Assembly (NCBI RefSeq): GCF_014334015.1
Contig: NZ_CP060488.1
Coordinates: 1,012,501 to 1,076,500, forward strand
DNA length: 64,000 bases
DNA from: Bacteroides sp. M10
GTDB taxonomy: Bacteria > Bacteroidota > Bacteroidia > Bacteroidales > Bacteroidaceae
Reading direction: 5' to 3'
Positions within the stretch are counted from its first letter, which is position 1, and every line of letters starts with the position of its first letter. Positions 1 through 7,912 of the stretch are shown here, piece by piece. A program made the position numbers and the translations under genes. The notes below the pieces were generated by a model. That model searched no databases. It was given only the letters and a program-made list of their open reading frames with translations, and was not told where the DNA came from.

Positions 1-976
1 ACTGGAAGCCGTAAGCTCTGATAAAAATGGTATGGAAGTCAGTCGATACCATATAAGCACAGCCGGAGAAGCAACTCAACTGAAACTGACTGCCATACAA
101 AACCCCGAAGGATTTCATGCCGATGGCGCCGATATGGCATTGTTGCAAATAGAGGTTGTCGACAAAGAGGGCCGACGTTGTCCATTGGATAACCGCACCA
201 TAAAATTCTCTCTAACAGGGGAAGCGGAATGGCGTGGCGGTATTGCACAAGGAGAGAACAATTATATATTAAGTAAAGACCTGCCGGTAGAGTGCGGAAT
301 CAACCGGGCATTGATACGCAGCACGACGGAAGCAGGCAAAATCATTGTCACTGCCCAAGCAGAGGGACTTCCCGCTACAACACTGACTTTGCAAACCACA
401 CCTGTAAAAGTTACGGATGGATGCAGTGACTATCTACCGCAATACAGCTTAAAAGGAAAATTGGATAAAGGAGCAACGCCTCTCACACCTTCTTATATAG
501 ATAGTAAACGTGATGTTGCAATCATTGCTGCCAAAGCGGGTTCTAATCAGAGCGAAGCAATAAAGAGCTACGATGACAATGAACTAAGCGAATGGAGTAA
601 CGACGGACAGCTGAATACTGCCTGGATCACTTATCAGCTGGAAAAAGAAGCCACCATTGATGATATTTGTATCAAGTTAAACGGTTGGCGTTCGCGTAGT
701 TATCCACTGGAAGTCTATGCAGGAAAAACGAAGATATGGAGCGGCAGTACGGAAAAAAGTCTGGGTTATGTCCATTTGGAAATCGACAAGCCTGTAAAAT
801 CGGATAAGATTACAATCCAACTAAAAGGAAGCACCATAGATAATGATGCATTCGGAGAAATTGTTGAAGTTGCAGGGGGAGCCGCCAATGAAATGGAAAA
901 GAAAGCCCAAAGCAACAAAGGGAAAAACGGACTGCGTATCATAGAGGTGGAATTTCTGGAAACAATAAAGAAATAA
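1..976 (+). CDS. C-terminal part of a GH2-type glycoside hydrolase (left-truncated)
   Basis: The reading frame is open from the left edge (first full codon at base 2) to a TAA at 974-976, so only the C-terminal ~325 residues are present; the first ATG at 32 is internal. The stretch with HADGADMAL and CGINRALIRSTT is the Ig-like domain that follows the barrel in many Bacteroides GH2 beta-galactosidases. The last ~150 residues look like an F5/8 type C (discoidin-like) carbohydrate-binding fold (SYDDNELSEWSNDG, then TAWITYQLE). The catalytic barrel lies outside the window, so the substrate cannot be read. The gene ends 35 bp before another GH2 gene on the same strand, which suggests one operon, presumably the tail of a PUL to the left. 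Confidence 0.75.
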   Translation, partial: LEAVSSDKNGMEVSRYHISTAGEATQLKLTAIQNPEGFHADGADMALLQIEVVDKEGRRCPLDNRTIKFSLTGEAEWRGGIAQGENNYILSKDLPVECGINRALIRSTTEAGKIIVTAQAEGLPATTLTLQTTPVKVTDGCSDYLPQYSLKGKLDKGATPLTPSYIDSKRDVAIIAAKAGSNQSEAIKSYDDNELSEWSNDGQLNTAWITYQLEKEATIDDICIKLNGWRSRSYPLEVYAGKTKIWSGSTEKSLGYVHLEIDKPVKSDKITIQLKGSTIDNDAFGEIVEVAGGAANEMEKKAQSNKGKNGLRIIEVEFLETIKK

Positions 977-1011
977 GAAAACATTGCTCAAGCAAGTAAC
1001 GATAACGCTAT

Positions 1012-3840
1012 ATGATAAAAATAAGACAACTACTCTCACTTGCATTTCTTCTGTGTTTCAGCAGTATAGGCGCACAGAATACGGAGACTCTGTACCTGTC
1101 CGGTACCGGATTGGGGAAGACCGTCACTTGGGACTTCTATTGTTCCGGTGGTATGAACAGCGGCAAATGGAGTAAGATAGAAGTACCCTCACAGTGGGAA
1201 TTGCAAGGTTTCGGGGAATATACATTCGGCCGTTTCTATCTGGTAAAGGAAGCCAAGCCGAGTGATGAAACGGGATTATACCGTTACAAGTTCAAAGTTC
1301 CCGCGGATTGGAAAGACAAACAGGTCCGCATTGTATTCGAAGGGGTAATGACAGATACGGAAGTAAAGATAAACAACAAACTTGCAGGAGAGATTCATCA
1401 AGGCGGTTTTATCTGCTTCAATTATGACATTACTGACAAACTTAAATTCGGTAAAAGTAATGAACTGGAAGTGAAGGTATGGAAAGAGTCTGCCAATAAA
1501 TCGGTGAATGCGGCGGAACGCCGGGCCGATTGGTGGCTGTTCGGTGGTATTTACCGTCCGGTTTATCTGAAAGCTATGCCCAAGACGCACATCGAACGCA
1601 TTGCCGTAAATGCAACAGCCGATGGTAAGTTGTCAACAGAAGTTTATATGAATAATTTGCCAGAGGGATATTCCCTGGCTACTTCACTGACTCCGGTAGG
1701 AGAAAGCAGAGCCATCGGAAAACAAACAAATACGTTGGGAACTGGGAATGTACAAACCATTTCGACTGACTGGAAAGGTATCCGTACCTGGGATTGCGAA
1801 CACCCCAATCTCTATACGCTCCGGTTGGAACTGCTCGACAGCCAGAAGCAAATTGTACATGTACACGAAGAACGAATCGGATTCCGCACCATTGAGTTCC
1901 GCCCTAAAGACGGGATTTATGTCAATGGGACGAAAGTGATAATGAAAGGTATCAACCGCCATAGTTTCCATCCCGACGGAGGACGTACTACCAATAAAGA
2001 GATCAGCCTGCAAGATGCACTGCTTATCAAGGAAATGAATATGAATGCAGTCCGTTCTCACTATCCGCCCGACAAACATTTTCTGGATGTATGTGATTCA
2101 CTGGGACTTTTCTATCTGGAAGAGTTTCCCGGTTGGCATGGAAGATATGATGAGAAAGTGGGAGAGAAATTACTAAAAGAGATGATGGCCCATGACGTGA
2201 ACCACCCCTGTATCTTCTTATGGAGTAACGGCAATGAAGGCGGATGGAATAAGAAACTGGATGCCCGTTTTGCTGATTATGATCCGCAAAAGCGCCATGT
2301 GATTCATCCGTGGGCAGATTTCAACCAACTGGATACGCATCATTACCCAGCCTATCAGACCGGAACCGGACGCCTTGCCAACGGATACAATGTCTTTATG
2401 CCGACAGAGTTTCTACACGGACAATATGATAAAGGACTGGGCGCAGGATTGGAAGATTATTGGAACAATTACACTTCCAATCCGTTATTTGCCGGCGGCT
2501 TCTTATGGACTTTTATTGATGAAGCCGTTTCACGCAGTGATAAAGGTGGTATCCTCGATTCTGACGGACCGAATGGCCCGGACGGTATTGTCGGTCCCAG
2601 GCGGGAAAAGGAAGGTAGCTTTTATACAGTTCGTGAAGTATGGGCACCTATCCAATTCAAAAATCTATTTATCACTCCCTCTTTCAACGGAGAATTTATG
2701 GTGAGTAATACTTATTTATTCACTAATCTAAAGGAGTGTAGTATGAAGTATCGCCTTTACGCTACTCCCTCCCCATTAAAAGGTGGTGAGCGCTCGCTAT
2801 TGAATGAAGGGACAGTCAGCCTGCCGGCTATTGATCCGGGGGAAACAGGTAAAGCACGTATGCAGTTACCGGAAAACTTTTTCCTGGGTGATGTACTGGA
2901 ACTGGAGGCTTATGACAGAAACGGGAAAGTGATTTGCAACTGGACGTGGCCGGTGAAGTATGCAAAAGAGTACTTTGAAACTCAACACATACAAACAACC
3001 TCTACAAAACCGGCAGAGATAAGAAAAGGAAACGAAAGTATTACTCTTTCTGCAAACGGCATTTCGGCAACATTTAACAGCAAGGGCGGAGCATTGGTAG
3101 AGATAAAAAGCAATAAGCAAATTGTTCCTCTGAACAATGGCCCTCTACCCGTAGGAATAAAAGCCGACTTCAAAAAGGGGGAGGTACGCATGGACGGCAA
3201 CGATGCCCTTTTCGTCGTAAGATATACGGGAGCCATTGATTCTATCGTTTGGCGTATGACGGCAGATGGCTTGCTGGGAATGGATGCTATTCTGCTGAAC
3301 CGCGGTAATGGTGGCGGATATAAAGGTGAATTCTTTGATAAAAACATCTATTACCTGGGACTTAGTTTTTCTTTCCCGGAAAAAGAAGTAAAAGGGATGC
3401 GATGGATGGGACGTGGTCCGTATCGCGTCTGGAAGAACCGGATCAAAGGGGCAAATTATAATATTTGGGAGAAAGAATACAATAATACCGTTACCGGAGA
3501 GAGTTTCGAGAAACTGATATATCCCGAGTTCAAAGGATATCATGGCAACCTATACTGGGCAACCATGGAGTCGGACAAAGTACCGTTCACTGTTTATTCG
3601 GAAACGGATGGTTTGTACTTCCGTGTATTTACCCCGGAAGAACCGGTGCATCGCAGGGATGGAGAAAACAGTATGCATAGTTTCCCGGAAGGCGACCTTT
3701 CCTTCCTTTATGATATTCCTGCCATACGTTCTTTCAAATCAATACCGGAACAGGGACCCAAAAGCCAGCCTAGTACCATCCGTATCAAATCGGGAGACGA
3801 GGGATTGCGCATGAAACTTTGGTTTGACTTCCGTCGCTGA
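1012..3840 (+). CDS. Secreted GH2 beta-galactosidase-like glycoside hydrolase
   Basis: This 942-residue protein has a signal peptide (residues 1-21, ending SSIGAQ). A jelly-roll sugar-binding domain (about 30-200, with PSQWELQGFG) and an Ig-like domain precede the TIM barrel. GINRHSFHPDGG and MNMNAVRSHYPP are GH2 signatures. The acid/base glutamate is E409 in SNGNEGG and the probable nucleophile is E466 in MPTEFLHGQ. The C-terminal third is a Bgal_small_N-type domain (MGRGPYRVWKNR). Length and order match LacZ-type GH2 enzymes exported to the periplasm. It follows another GH2 gene by 35 bp. GH2 includes galactosidases, glucuronidases and others, and the exact sugar is not readable from sequence. 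Confidence 0.88.
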   Translation: MIKIRQLLSLAFLLCFSSIGAQNTETLYLSGTGLGKTVTWDFYCSGGMNSGKWSKIEVPSQWELQGFGEYTFGRFYLVKEAKPSDETGLYRYKFKVPADWKDKQVRIVFEGVMTDTEVKINNKLAGEIHQGGFICFNYDITDKLKFGKSNELEVKVWKESANKSVNAAERRADWWLFGGIYRPVYLKAMPKTHIERIAVNATADGKLSTEVYMNNLPEGYSLATSLTPVGESRAIGKQTNTLGTGNVQTISTDWKGIRTWDCEHPNLYTLRLELLDSQKQIVHVHEERIGFRTIEFRPKDGIYVNGTKVIMKGINRHSFHPDGGRTTNKEISLQDALLIKEMNMNAVRSHYPPDKHFLDVCDSLGLFYLEEFPGWHGRYDEKVGEKLLKEMMAHDVNHPCIFLWSNGNEGGWNKKLDARFADYDPQKRHVIHPWADFNQLDTHHYPAYQTGTGRLANGYNVFMPTEFLHGQYDKGLGAGLEDYWNNYTSNPLFAGGFLWTFIDEAVSRSDKGGILDSDGPNGPDGIVGPRREKEGSFYTVREVWAPIQFKNLFITPSFNGEFMVSNTYLFTNLKECSMKYRLYATPSPLKGGERSLLNEGTVSLPAIDPGETGKARMQLPENFFLGDVLELEAYDRNGKVICNWTWPVKYAKEYFETQHIQTTSTKPAEIRKGNESITLSANGISATFNSKGGALVEIKSNKQIVPLNNGPLPVGIKADFKKGEVRMDGNDALFVVRYTGAIDSIVWRMTADGLLGMDAILLNRGNGGGYKGEFFDKNIYYLGLSFSFPEKEVKGMRWMGRGPYRVWKNRIKGANYNIWEKEYNNTVTGESFEKLIYPEFKGYHGNLYWATMESDKVPFTVYSETDGLYFRVFTPEEPVHRRDGENSMHSFPEGDLSFLYDIPAIRSFKSIPEQGPKSQPSTIRIKSGDEGLRMKLWFDFRR

Positions 3841-3898
3841 TATGTTTGAACTCATGAATCAACAACAATATAAATTTTAATTAATAACAGAAATAGCC

Positions 3899-4663
3899 AT
3901 GAAAAAAGTACTATTAACGCTGGCATTAGTTGCTACAGCTTCATTAAGTAATGCTCAAGTATTGAGAAACAATTTTCTCAACGGATGTAAAGAGGGGGAA
4001 CCGATCGAAAAAGCAGCATACACTGCAAAGAAAGCCCCTCTTAACAAAGATGTATGGAGTGCTGTATTCAGTGAGAAAGAGCCTTTTATAGGTGAAAGCC
4101 CTGTTGCAGGCAAAGAACTGTCTTACAAAGGATATAATGAAGAAGGCCTGTCGGTTACCTTTGGCGGACTGCCGGAAGAAGCAACGTTCCGTCCCAGCAT
4201 TTACGGATTAGAATCCGGAAGAACATATTCTACCGGAACATATTACCTGTCATTCCTGGTAAACTTCTCCAAATTCAAGGCAAAAGGTTATATGGATTTT
4301 ATTTCCACAAGTGCCAATCATGCTACGGGAACAAGCCGGGGATTCGTCTTCGCCTCTAACCAGGGAAGCAAACTCAAATTCGGAGTAGGCATACAGAAAC
4401 AACGTGGATCTGCAACCAAGACTTATGATTTGAATACGACCCACCTGATTGTATTAAAAATCGATTTTACAAAAAATCAGGCTTCCCTGTTTATTGATCC
4501 GGAATTGAAGGATCAGGAACCTACACCGGATGCGGTAGCCACTGAAGAAGGAGTTTTGAAAGCCGGCATCAAAGGAATAATGCTTAAAAATCGCAATAAT
4601 TACGCAGGAAATATAGGTAACTTCCGTTTTACAGATAGTTGGGCAGGAATTATTGGAAAATAA
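3899..4663 (+). CDS. Secreted protein of unknown function
   Basis: This 254-residue protein starts with a clear Sec signal peptide (MKKVLLTLALVATASLSNAQ) and has no lipobox cysteine, so it is probably periplasmic. The rest is rich in beta-strand-forming stretches (TGTYYLSFLVNFSK, THLIVLKIDFTK, ASLFIDPE). That pattern is compatible with a concanavalin-like (LamG/laminin-G) sandwich, but I do not recognise a family. It begins 58 bp after the GH2 gene on the same strand and ends at a strong terminator, so it is probably the last gene of that carbohydrate operon and may bind the sugar or polymer processed by the two GH2 enzymes. That role is inferred from position only. Confidence 0.7.
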   Translation: MKKVLLTLALVATASLSNAQVLRNNFLNGCKEGEPIEKAAYTAKKAPLNKDVWSAVFSEKEPFIGESPVAGKELSYKGYNEEGLSVTFGGLPEEATFRPSIYGLESGRTYSTGTYYLSFLVNFSKFKAKGYMDFISTSANHATGTSRGFVFASNQGSKLKFGVGIQKQRGSATKTYDLNTTHLIVLKIDFTKNQASLFIDPELKDQEPTPDAVATEEGVLKAGIKGIMLKNRNNYAGNIGNFRFTDSWAGIIGK

Positions 4664-4685
4664 CCATAGTCTACTTATTGATAAT

Positions 4686-4719
4686 AAAAAAAGGTGTCTT
4701 TTAAAGGACACCTTTTTTT
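4686..4719. terminator. Bidirectional Rho-independent terminator
   Basis: A 13-bp inverted repeat (4686-4698 with 4707-4719) has an A-run on its left arm and a T-run on its right arm, with an 8-nt loop. It lies between convergent genes (the secreted protein at 4663 and HU ending at 4740) and can serve both. Confidence 0.85.
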
Positions 4720-4739
4720 ATTTCTTTCAACTATCTATC

Positions 4740-5012
4740 TTATTCAACAGCTGCAGATAATTCAGCACCAGCTTTAAATTTAGCTACTTTCTTAGCAGGA
4801 ATAGTAATAGTTGCCTTTGTAGAAGGGTTAATACCAGTTCTTTCAGCTCTTTCGCTTACTGAGAAAGTACCAAAACCTACGAGAGATACTTTGTCACCAG
4901 CTTTCATAGCATTAGTAACTGAAGTGATGAAAGCATCAAGTGCTTTTTTTGCATCGGCTTTGCTCATTTGAGCTTCAGCAGCCATTGCACTAATAAGATC
5001 AGACTTATTCAT
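4740..5012 (-). CDS. hup: HU family DNA-binding protein
   Basis: This 90-residue protein has the HU/IHF fold signature. The N-terminal helices read [20 protein letters not shown], followed by [19 protein letters not shown] and the beta-arm segment [16 protein letters not shown], where the proline that intercalates into DNA is expected. HU dimers bend and compact DNA non-specifically in the nucleoid. Full length for the family (about 90). It is monocistronic: a bidirectional terminator follows it, and a good -33/-7 promoter with 19-bp spacing lies upstream. Confidence 0.95.
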   Translation of the reverse strand: MNKSDLISAMAAEAQMSKADAKKALDAFITSVTNAMKAGDKVSLVGFGTFSVSERAERTGINPSTKATITIPAKKVAKFKAGAELSAAVE

Positions 5013-5078
5013 AATACGTAAAATGATTAATTAATATATATGTTACACAAAAGATTATCCCACAATGGATTGATTCCA

Positions 5079-5109
5079 CAAATATAGCCGAACAAAACAA
5101 CATATCAAA
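5079..5109 (-). promoter_or_regulatory. HU promoter (-7 and -33 boxes)
   Basis: On the minus strand, TTTG (5109-5106) and TATATTTG (5086-5079) are separated by 19 bp. This matches the Bacteroides primary sigma consensus TTTG-N19-21-TAnnTTTG exactly. It lies about 70 bp upstream of the HU start codon. Confidence 0.75.
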
Positions 5110-5192
5110 TAAAAACATAAAAAAAACGCAGCAAATTATTGAAAAAGAGCTAATAGGAAGCGTTTTTCATGCTTTAAAACAGAATTTATTCG

Positions 5193-5200
5193 TACTTTTG
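5193..5200 (+). promoter_or_regulatory. Promoter -7 box for the rhomboid operon
   Basis: TACTTTTG matches TAnnTTTG. No good -33 TTTG is seen at the expected distance. The expected start of transcription (about 5207) rules out a possible TTG start at 5198 and supports the ATG at 5231 for the downstream gene. Confidence 0.6.
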
Positions 5201-5230
5201 CGTCTATTATCTAAATATTCAGAAATTAAA

Positions 5231-5908
5231 ATGATGCCAACTGTAACTAAAAACCTGATAATTATCAATGTACTAGTATTTTTCGGGACAATCGTAGCCC
5301 AACGTTACGGCCTGGATTTAACGAATTATCTGGGATTACATTTTTTCCTTGCAAGTGACTTTAATCCGGCACAGCTAATCACTTATATGTTCATGCACGG
5401 CGGATTCAGCCACATTTTCTTTAATATGTTTGCCGTTTTTATGTTCGGACCGATTCTCGAACAAACCTGGGGACCCAAACGTTTCCTCTTCTACTATATT
5501 CTATGCGGTATCGGTGCGGGACTTATTCAAGAAGGGGTACAGTATATTCAGTATGTAACGGAACTTAGCCACTACGCACAAGTGAATATAGGTACAGGTG
5601 TTATCCCAATGGAAGAGTATCTGAACATGATGACCACCGTAGGTGCTTCGGGAGCCGTTTACGCCATATTGCTGGCATTCGGCATGTTATTTCCCAATAA
5701 CCGGTTGTTTATCTTCCCGCTGCCATTTCCTATCAAAGCGAAGTTCTTCGTTATAGGATACGCCGCGATTGAATTATGGTCAGGACTTGCCAATAGCGCC
5801 GGAGACAATGTCGCTCACTTTGCACATTTGGGAGGAATGCTGTTCGGATTGATCCTGATTTTGTACTGGAGAAAAAAAAGCAATAACAATGGGACATATT
5901 ATAGCTGA
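5231..5908 (+). CDS. Rhomboid family intramembrane serine protease
   Basis: The protein has 225 residues from the ATG at 5231 (MMPTVTKN; the next codon, 5234, is also ATG). An in-frame TTG at 5198 overlaps the promoter and is rejected. Six hydrophobic segments are visible. The catalytic Ser140 sits in GASG (the rhomboid GxSG motif) and the partner His199 in HFAHLGG. An upstream HGGFSHIFFNMFAVFMFG segment corresponds to the conserved H-x-xxx-N oxyanion region. Rhomboids cleave transmembrane substrates inside the inner membrane; the substrate is unknown. The stop overlaps the next rhomboid gene by 20 bp, implying translational coupling. Confidence 0.9.
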   Translation: MMPTVTKNLIIINVLVFFGTIVAQRYGLDLTNYLGLHFFLASDFNPAQLITYMFMHGGFSHIFFNMFAVFMFGPILEQTWGPKRFLFYYILCGIGAGLIQEGVQYIQYVTELSHYAQVNIGTGVIPMEEYLNMMTTVGASGAVYAILLAFGMLFPNNRLFIFPLPFPIKAKFFVIGYAAIELWSGLANSAGDNVAHFAHLGGMLFGLILILYWRKKSNNNGTYYS

Positions 5909-6794
5909 TTTAAAGGAGACATTCAGAAGAGGAAATATTTTTATCCAACTGATTTATATCAACGTAGGCATCTTTGTGATTGGCATGTTGATTAACGTTT
6001 TCTTGCGACTGTTTGAAGTAAGCACCCCCGATATATTCGGTATATTTGCCCTGCCGGCATCCTTTATCGGATTTATTCATCAGCCGTGGTCGTTATTTAC
6101 TTATATGTTTATGCATGCCGGCATCCTGCATATTCTATTCAATATGCTTTGGCTGTATTGGTTCGGAAGTTTGTTTCTTTACTTTTTCTCGGCAAAACAT
6201 TTAAGAGGTTTGTATGTACTGGGAGGTATTTGTGGAGGTTTGCTGTATATGGTTGCCTACAATGTATTTCCTTTGTTCAGCTCGCAAGTAGCGGGAGCAA
6301 CATTAGTAGGAGCATCAGCCTCCGTGTTAGCCATCGTAGCTGCCACGGCTTATCGTGAGCCTAATTACAGGGTACAACTTTTTCTTTTCGGTGCCATCCG
6401 TCTCAAATACCTGGCACTGATCGTCATCGGAATTGATGTATTGTCCATTACCTCAAGCAATGCCGGAGGACATATCGCCCATTTAGGCGGTGCCCTTGCA
6501 GGACTCTGGTTTGCTGCCAGCCTAAGCAAAGGAACTGATTTAACTTCCTGGATCAACCGGATTCTGGATGGTTTCATCTCCCTGTTTCAGAAGAAAACAT
6601 GGAAACGGAAACCGAAAATGAAAGTACACTACGGCAACAGTGCTACCGGTCGTGAGAGGGATTATGATTACAACGCTCAAAAGAAAGCACAGTCTGATGA
6701 AGTAGACCGTATTCTGGAAAAACTAAAAAAATCCGGCTACGACAGTCTGACAACAGAAGAAAAGAAAAGCTTGTTCGACGCAAGCAAAAGATAA
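5889..6794 (+). CDS. Second rhomboid family protein with C-terminal cytosolic extension
   Basis: This 301-residue protein starts at an ATG inside the end of the upstream rhomboid gene. It has rhomboid topology with HAGILHILFNMLWLYWFG, Ser143 in VGASASV and His198 in HIAHLGG. The glycine that normally follows the catalytic serine (GxSG) is alanine here (GASA), so activity may be altered, although the Ser/His pair is kept. After the last membrane segment (about residue 220) comes a basic linker and then a conserved-looking tail (DEVDRILEKLKKSGYDSLT) like the DUF6576 tail of Bacteroidota rhomboids. The two rhomboids may act together. Confidence 0.85.
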   Translation: MGHIIADLKETFRRGNIFIQLIYINVGIFVIGMLINVFLRLFEVSTPDIFGIFALPASFIGFIHQPWSLFTYMFMHAGILHILFNMLWLYWFGSLFLYFFSAKHLRGLYVLGGICGGLLYMVAYNVFPLFSSQVAGATLVGASASVLAIVAATAYREPNYRVQLFLFGAIRLKYLALIVIGIDVLSITSSNAGGHIAHLGGALAGLWFAASLSKGTDLTSWINRILDGFISLFQKKTWKRKPKMKVHYGNSATGRERDYDYNAQKKAQSDEVDRILEKLKKSGYDSLTTEEKKSLFDASKR

Positions 6795-6798
6795 AAGA

Positions 6799-7884
6799 AT
6801 GGAACATATTGGCAAATTTGTCACATATCTGATACTTGCTGTCAACGCTCTCTTTGTGGGAACGTTGATACTAAGTGCTTATAGCCCTTACCTTAACCCG
6901 AAAATAAATCCACTTGCTTCCAGTCTGGGGCTTGCATTTCCGATCTTCCTGACTATTAATCTAATTTTTATCGGTTTCTGGGCATTCGTCAATTACCGCT
7001 ATGCCCTTTTGCCCGCCATTGGCCTTCTCATTTGTATTCCGCAGATACGGACTTATATCCCTTTCAACTCCACCACTAAAACTATTCCGGAAGGGAGCAT
7101 CAAAATTCTGTCGTACAATGTAATGAGTTTCAGCAATCTGGAAAAGAAAGACGGTAAAAACCCTATATTGTCTTATCTTGCAAATAGCAATGCCGATATC
7201 ATTTGTCTGCAAGAATACAACACTGCCACCAACAAAAAGTATCTGACAGAACAGGATGTAAAAAAAGCATTGAAGGCCTATCCTTACCAATCCATCCACC
7301 AGCAAGGAAAAGGAGATGTTCAGCTTGCCTGTTTCTCCAAATTCCCTATACTTTCGATACATCCTATCGAATATAAAAGTAATTATAACGGTTCCATGAG
7401 ATATGTACTGAATGTGAATAATGACACTCTTACATTAATCAACAATCATCTGGAATCTAACAAACTCACCAAAGAAGACAGAGGGATTTATGAAGATATG
7501 ATTAAAGACCCGAATGCCAAGAAAGTAAAAACCGGACTCAGACAGTTAATAAGAAAACTAGCGGAAGCATCGGCCATTCGGGCTTCACAAGCAGATTCCG
7601 TGGCGAGAGTCATTACCGAAAGCAAATACCCGACAACCATCGTATGCGGTGATTTCAACGATGGTTCCATTTCGTACACACACCGCATCCTGACTCAAGA
7701 ACTGGACGATGCATTCACACAATCCGGCAAAGGATTGGGTATTTCCTACAATCTGAACAAATTCTATTTCCGCATAGATAATATATTGATTAGCCCCAAC
7801 CTGAAGGCCTACAACTGCACTGTAGACCGGTCTATCAAGGCATCAGACCATTACCCGATCTGGTGCTATATCAGTAAACGATAA
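6799..7884 (+). CDS. Membrane-anchored endonuclease/exonuclease/phosphatase family protein
   Basis: This 361-residue protein has two to three N-terminal hydrophobic helices (residues ~8-30, 38-60 and 65-80), followed by an EEP domain. The EEP motifs are in order: SYNVMSF (Asn of the active site), DIICLQEYN (metal-binding Glu), INNHLES, CGDFNDG (Asp/Asn pair) and SDHYPIWCYI (catalytic His). The fold covers DNases, sphingomyelinases and inositol phosphatases; the substrate cannot be chosen from sequence. Topology places the domain outside the cytoplasm or at the membrane. It begins 4 bp after the rhomboid stop, in the same operon. Confidence 0.88.
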   Translation: MEHIGKFVTYLILAVNALFVGTLILSAYSPYLNPKINPLASSLGLAFPIFLTINLIFIGFWAFVNYRYALLPAIGLLICIPQIRTYIPFNSTTKTIPEGSIKILSYNVMSFSNLEKKDGKNPILSYLANSNADIICLQEYNTATNKKYLTEQDVKKALKAYPYQSIHQQGKGDVQLACFSKFPILSIHPIEYKSNYNGSMRYVLNVNNDTLTLINNHLESNKLTKEDRGIYEDMIKDPNAKKVKTGLRQLIRKLAEASAIRASQADSVARVITESKYPTTIVCGDFNDGSISYTHRILTQELDDAFTQSGKGLGISYNLNKFYFRIDNILISPNLKAYNCTVDRSIKASDHYPIWCYISKR

Positions 7885-7912
7885 GAACTGAAAACTCTAA
7901 TAAAAAACACTT

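Noticed and set aside
5198..5230. TTG start extending the first rhomboid by 11 residues
   Set aside because: It lies within the promoter -7 box; the ATG at 5231 is the first start the transcript can use.
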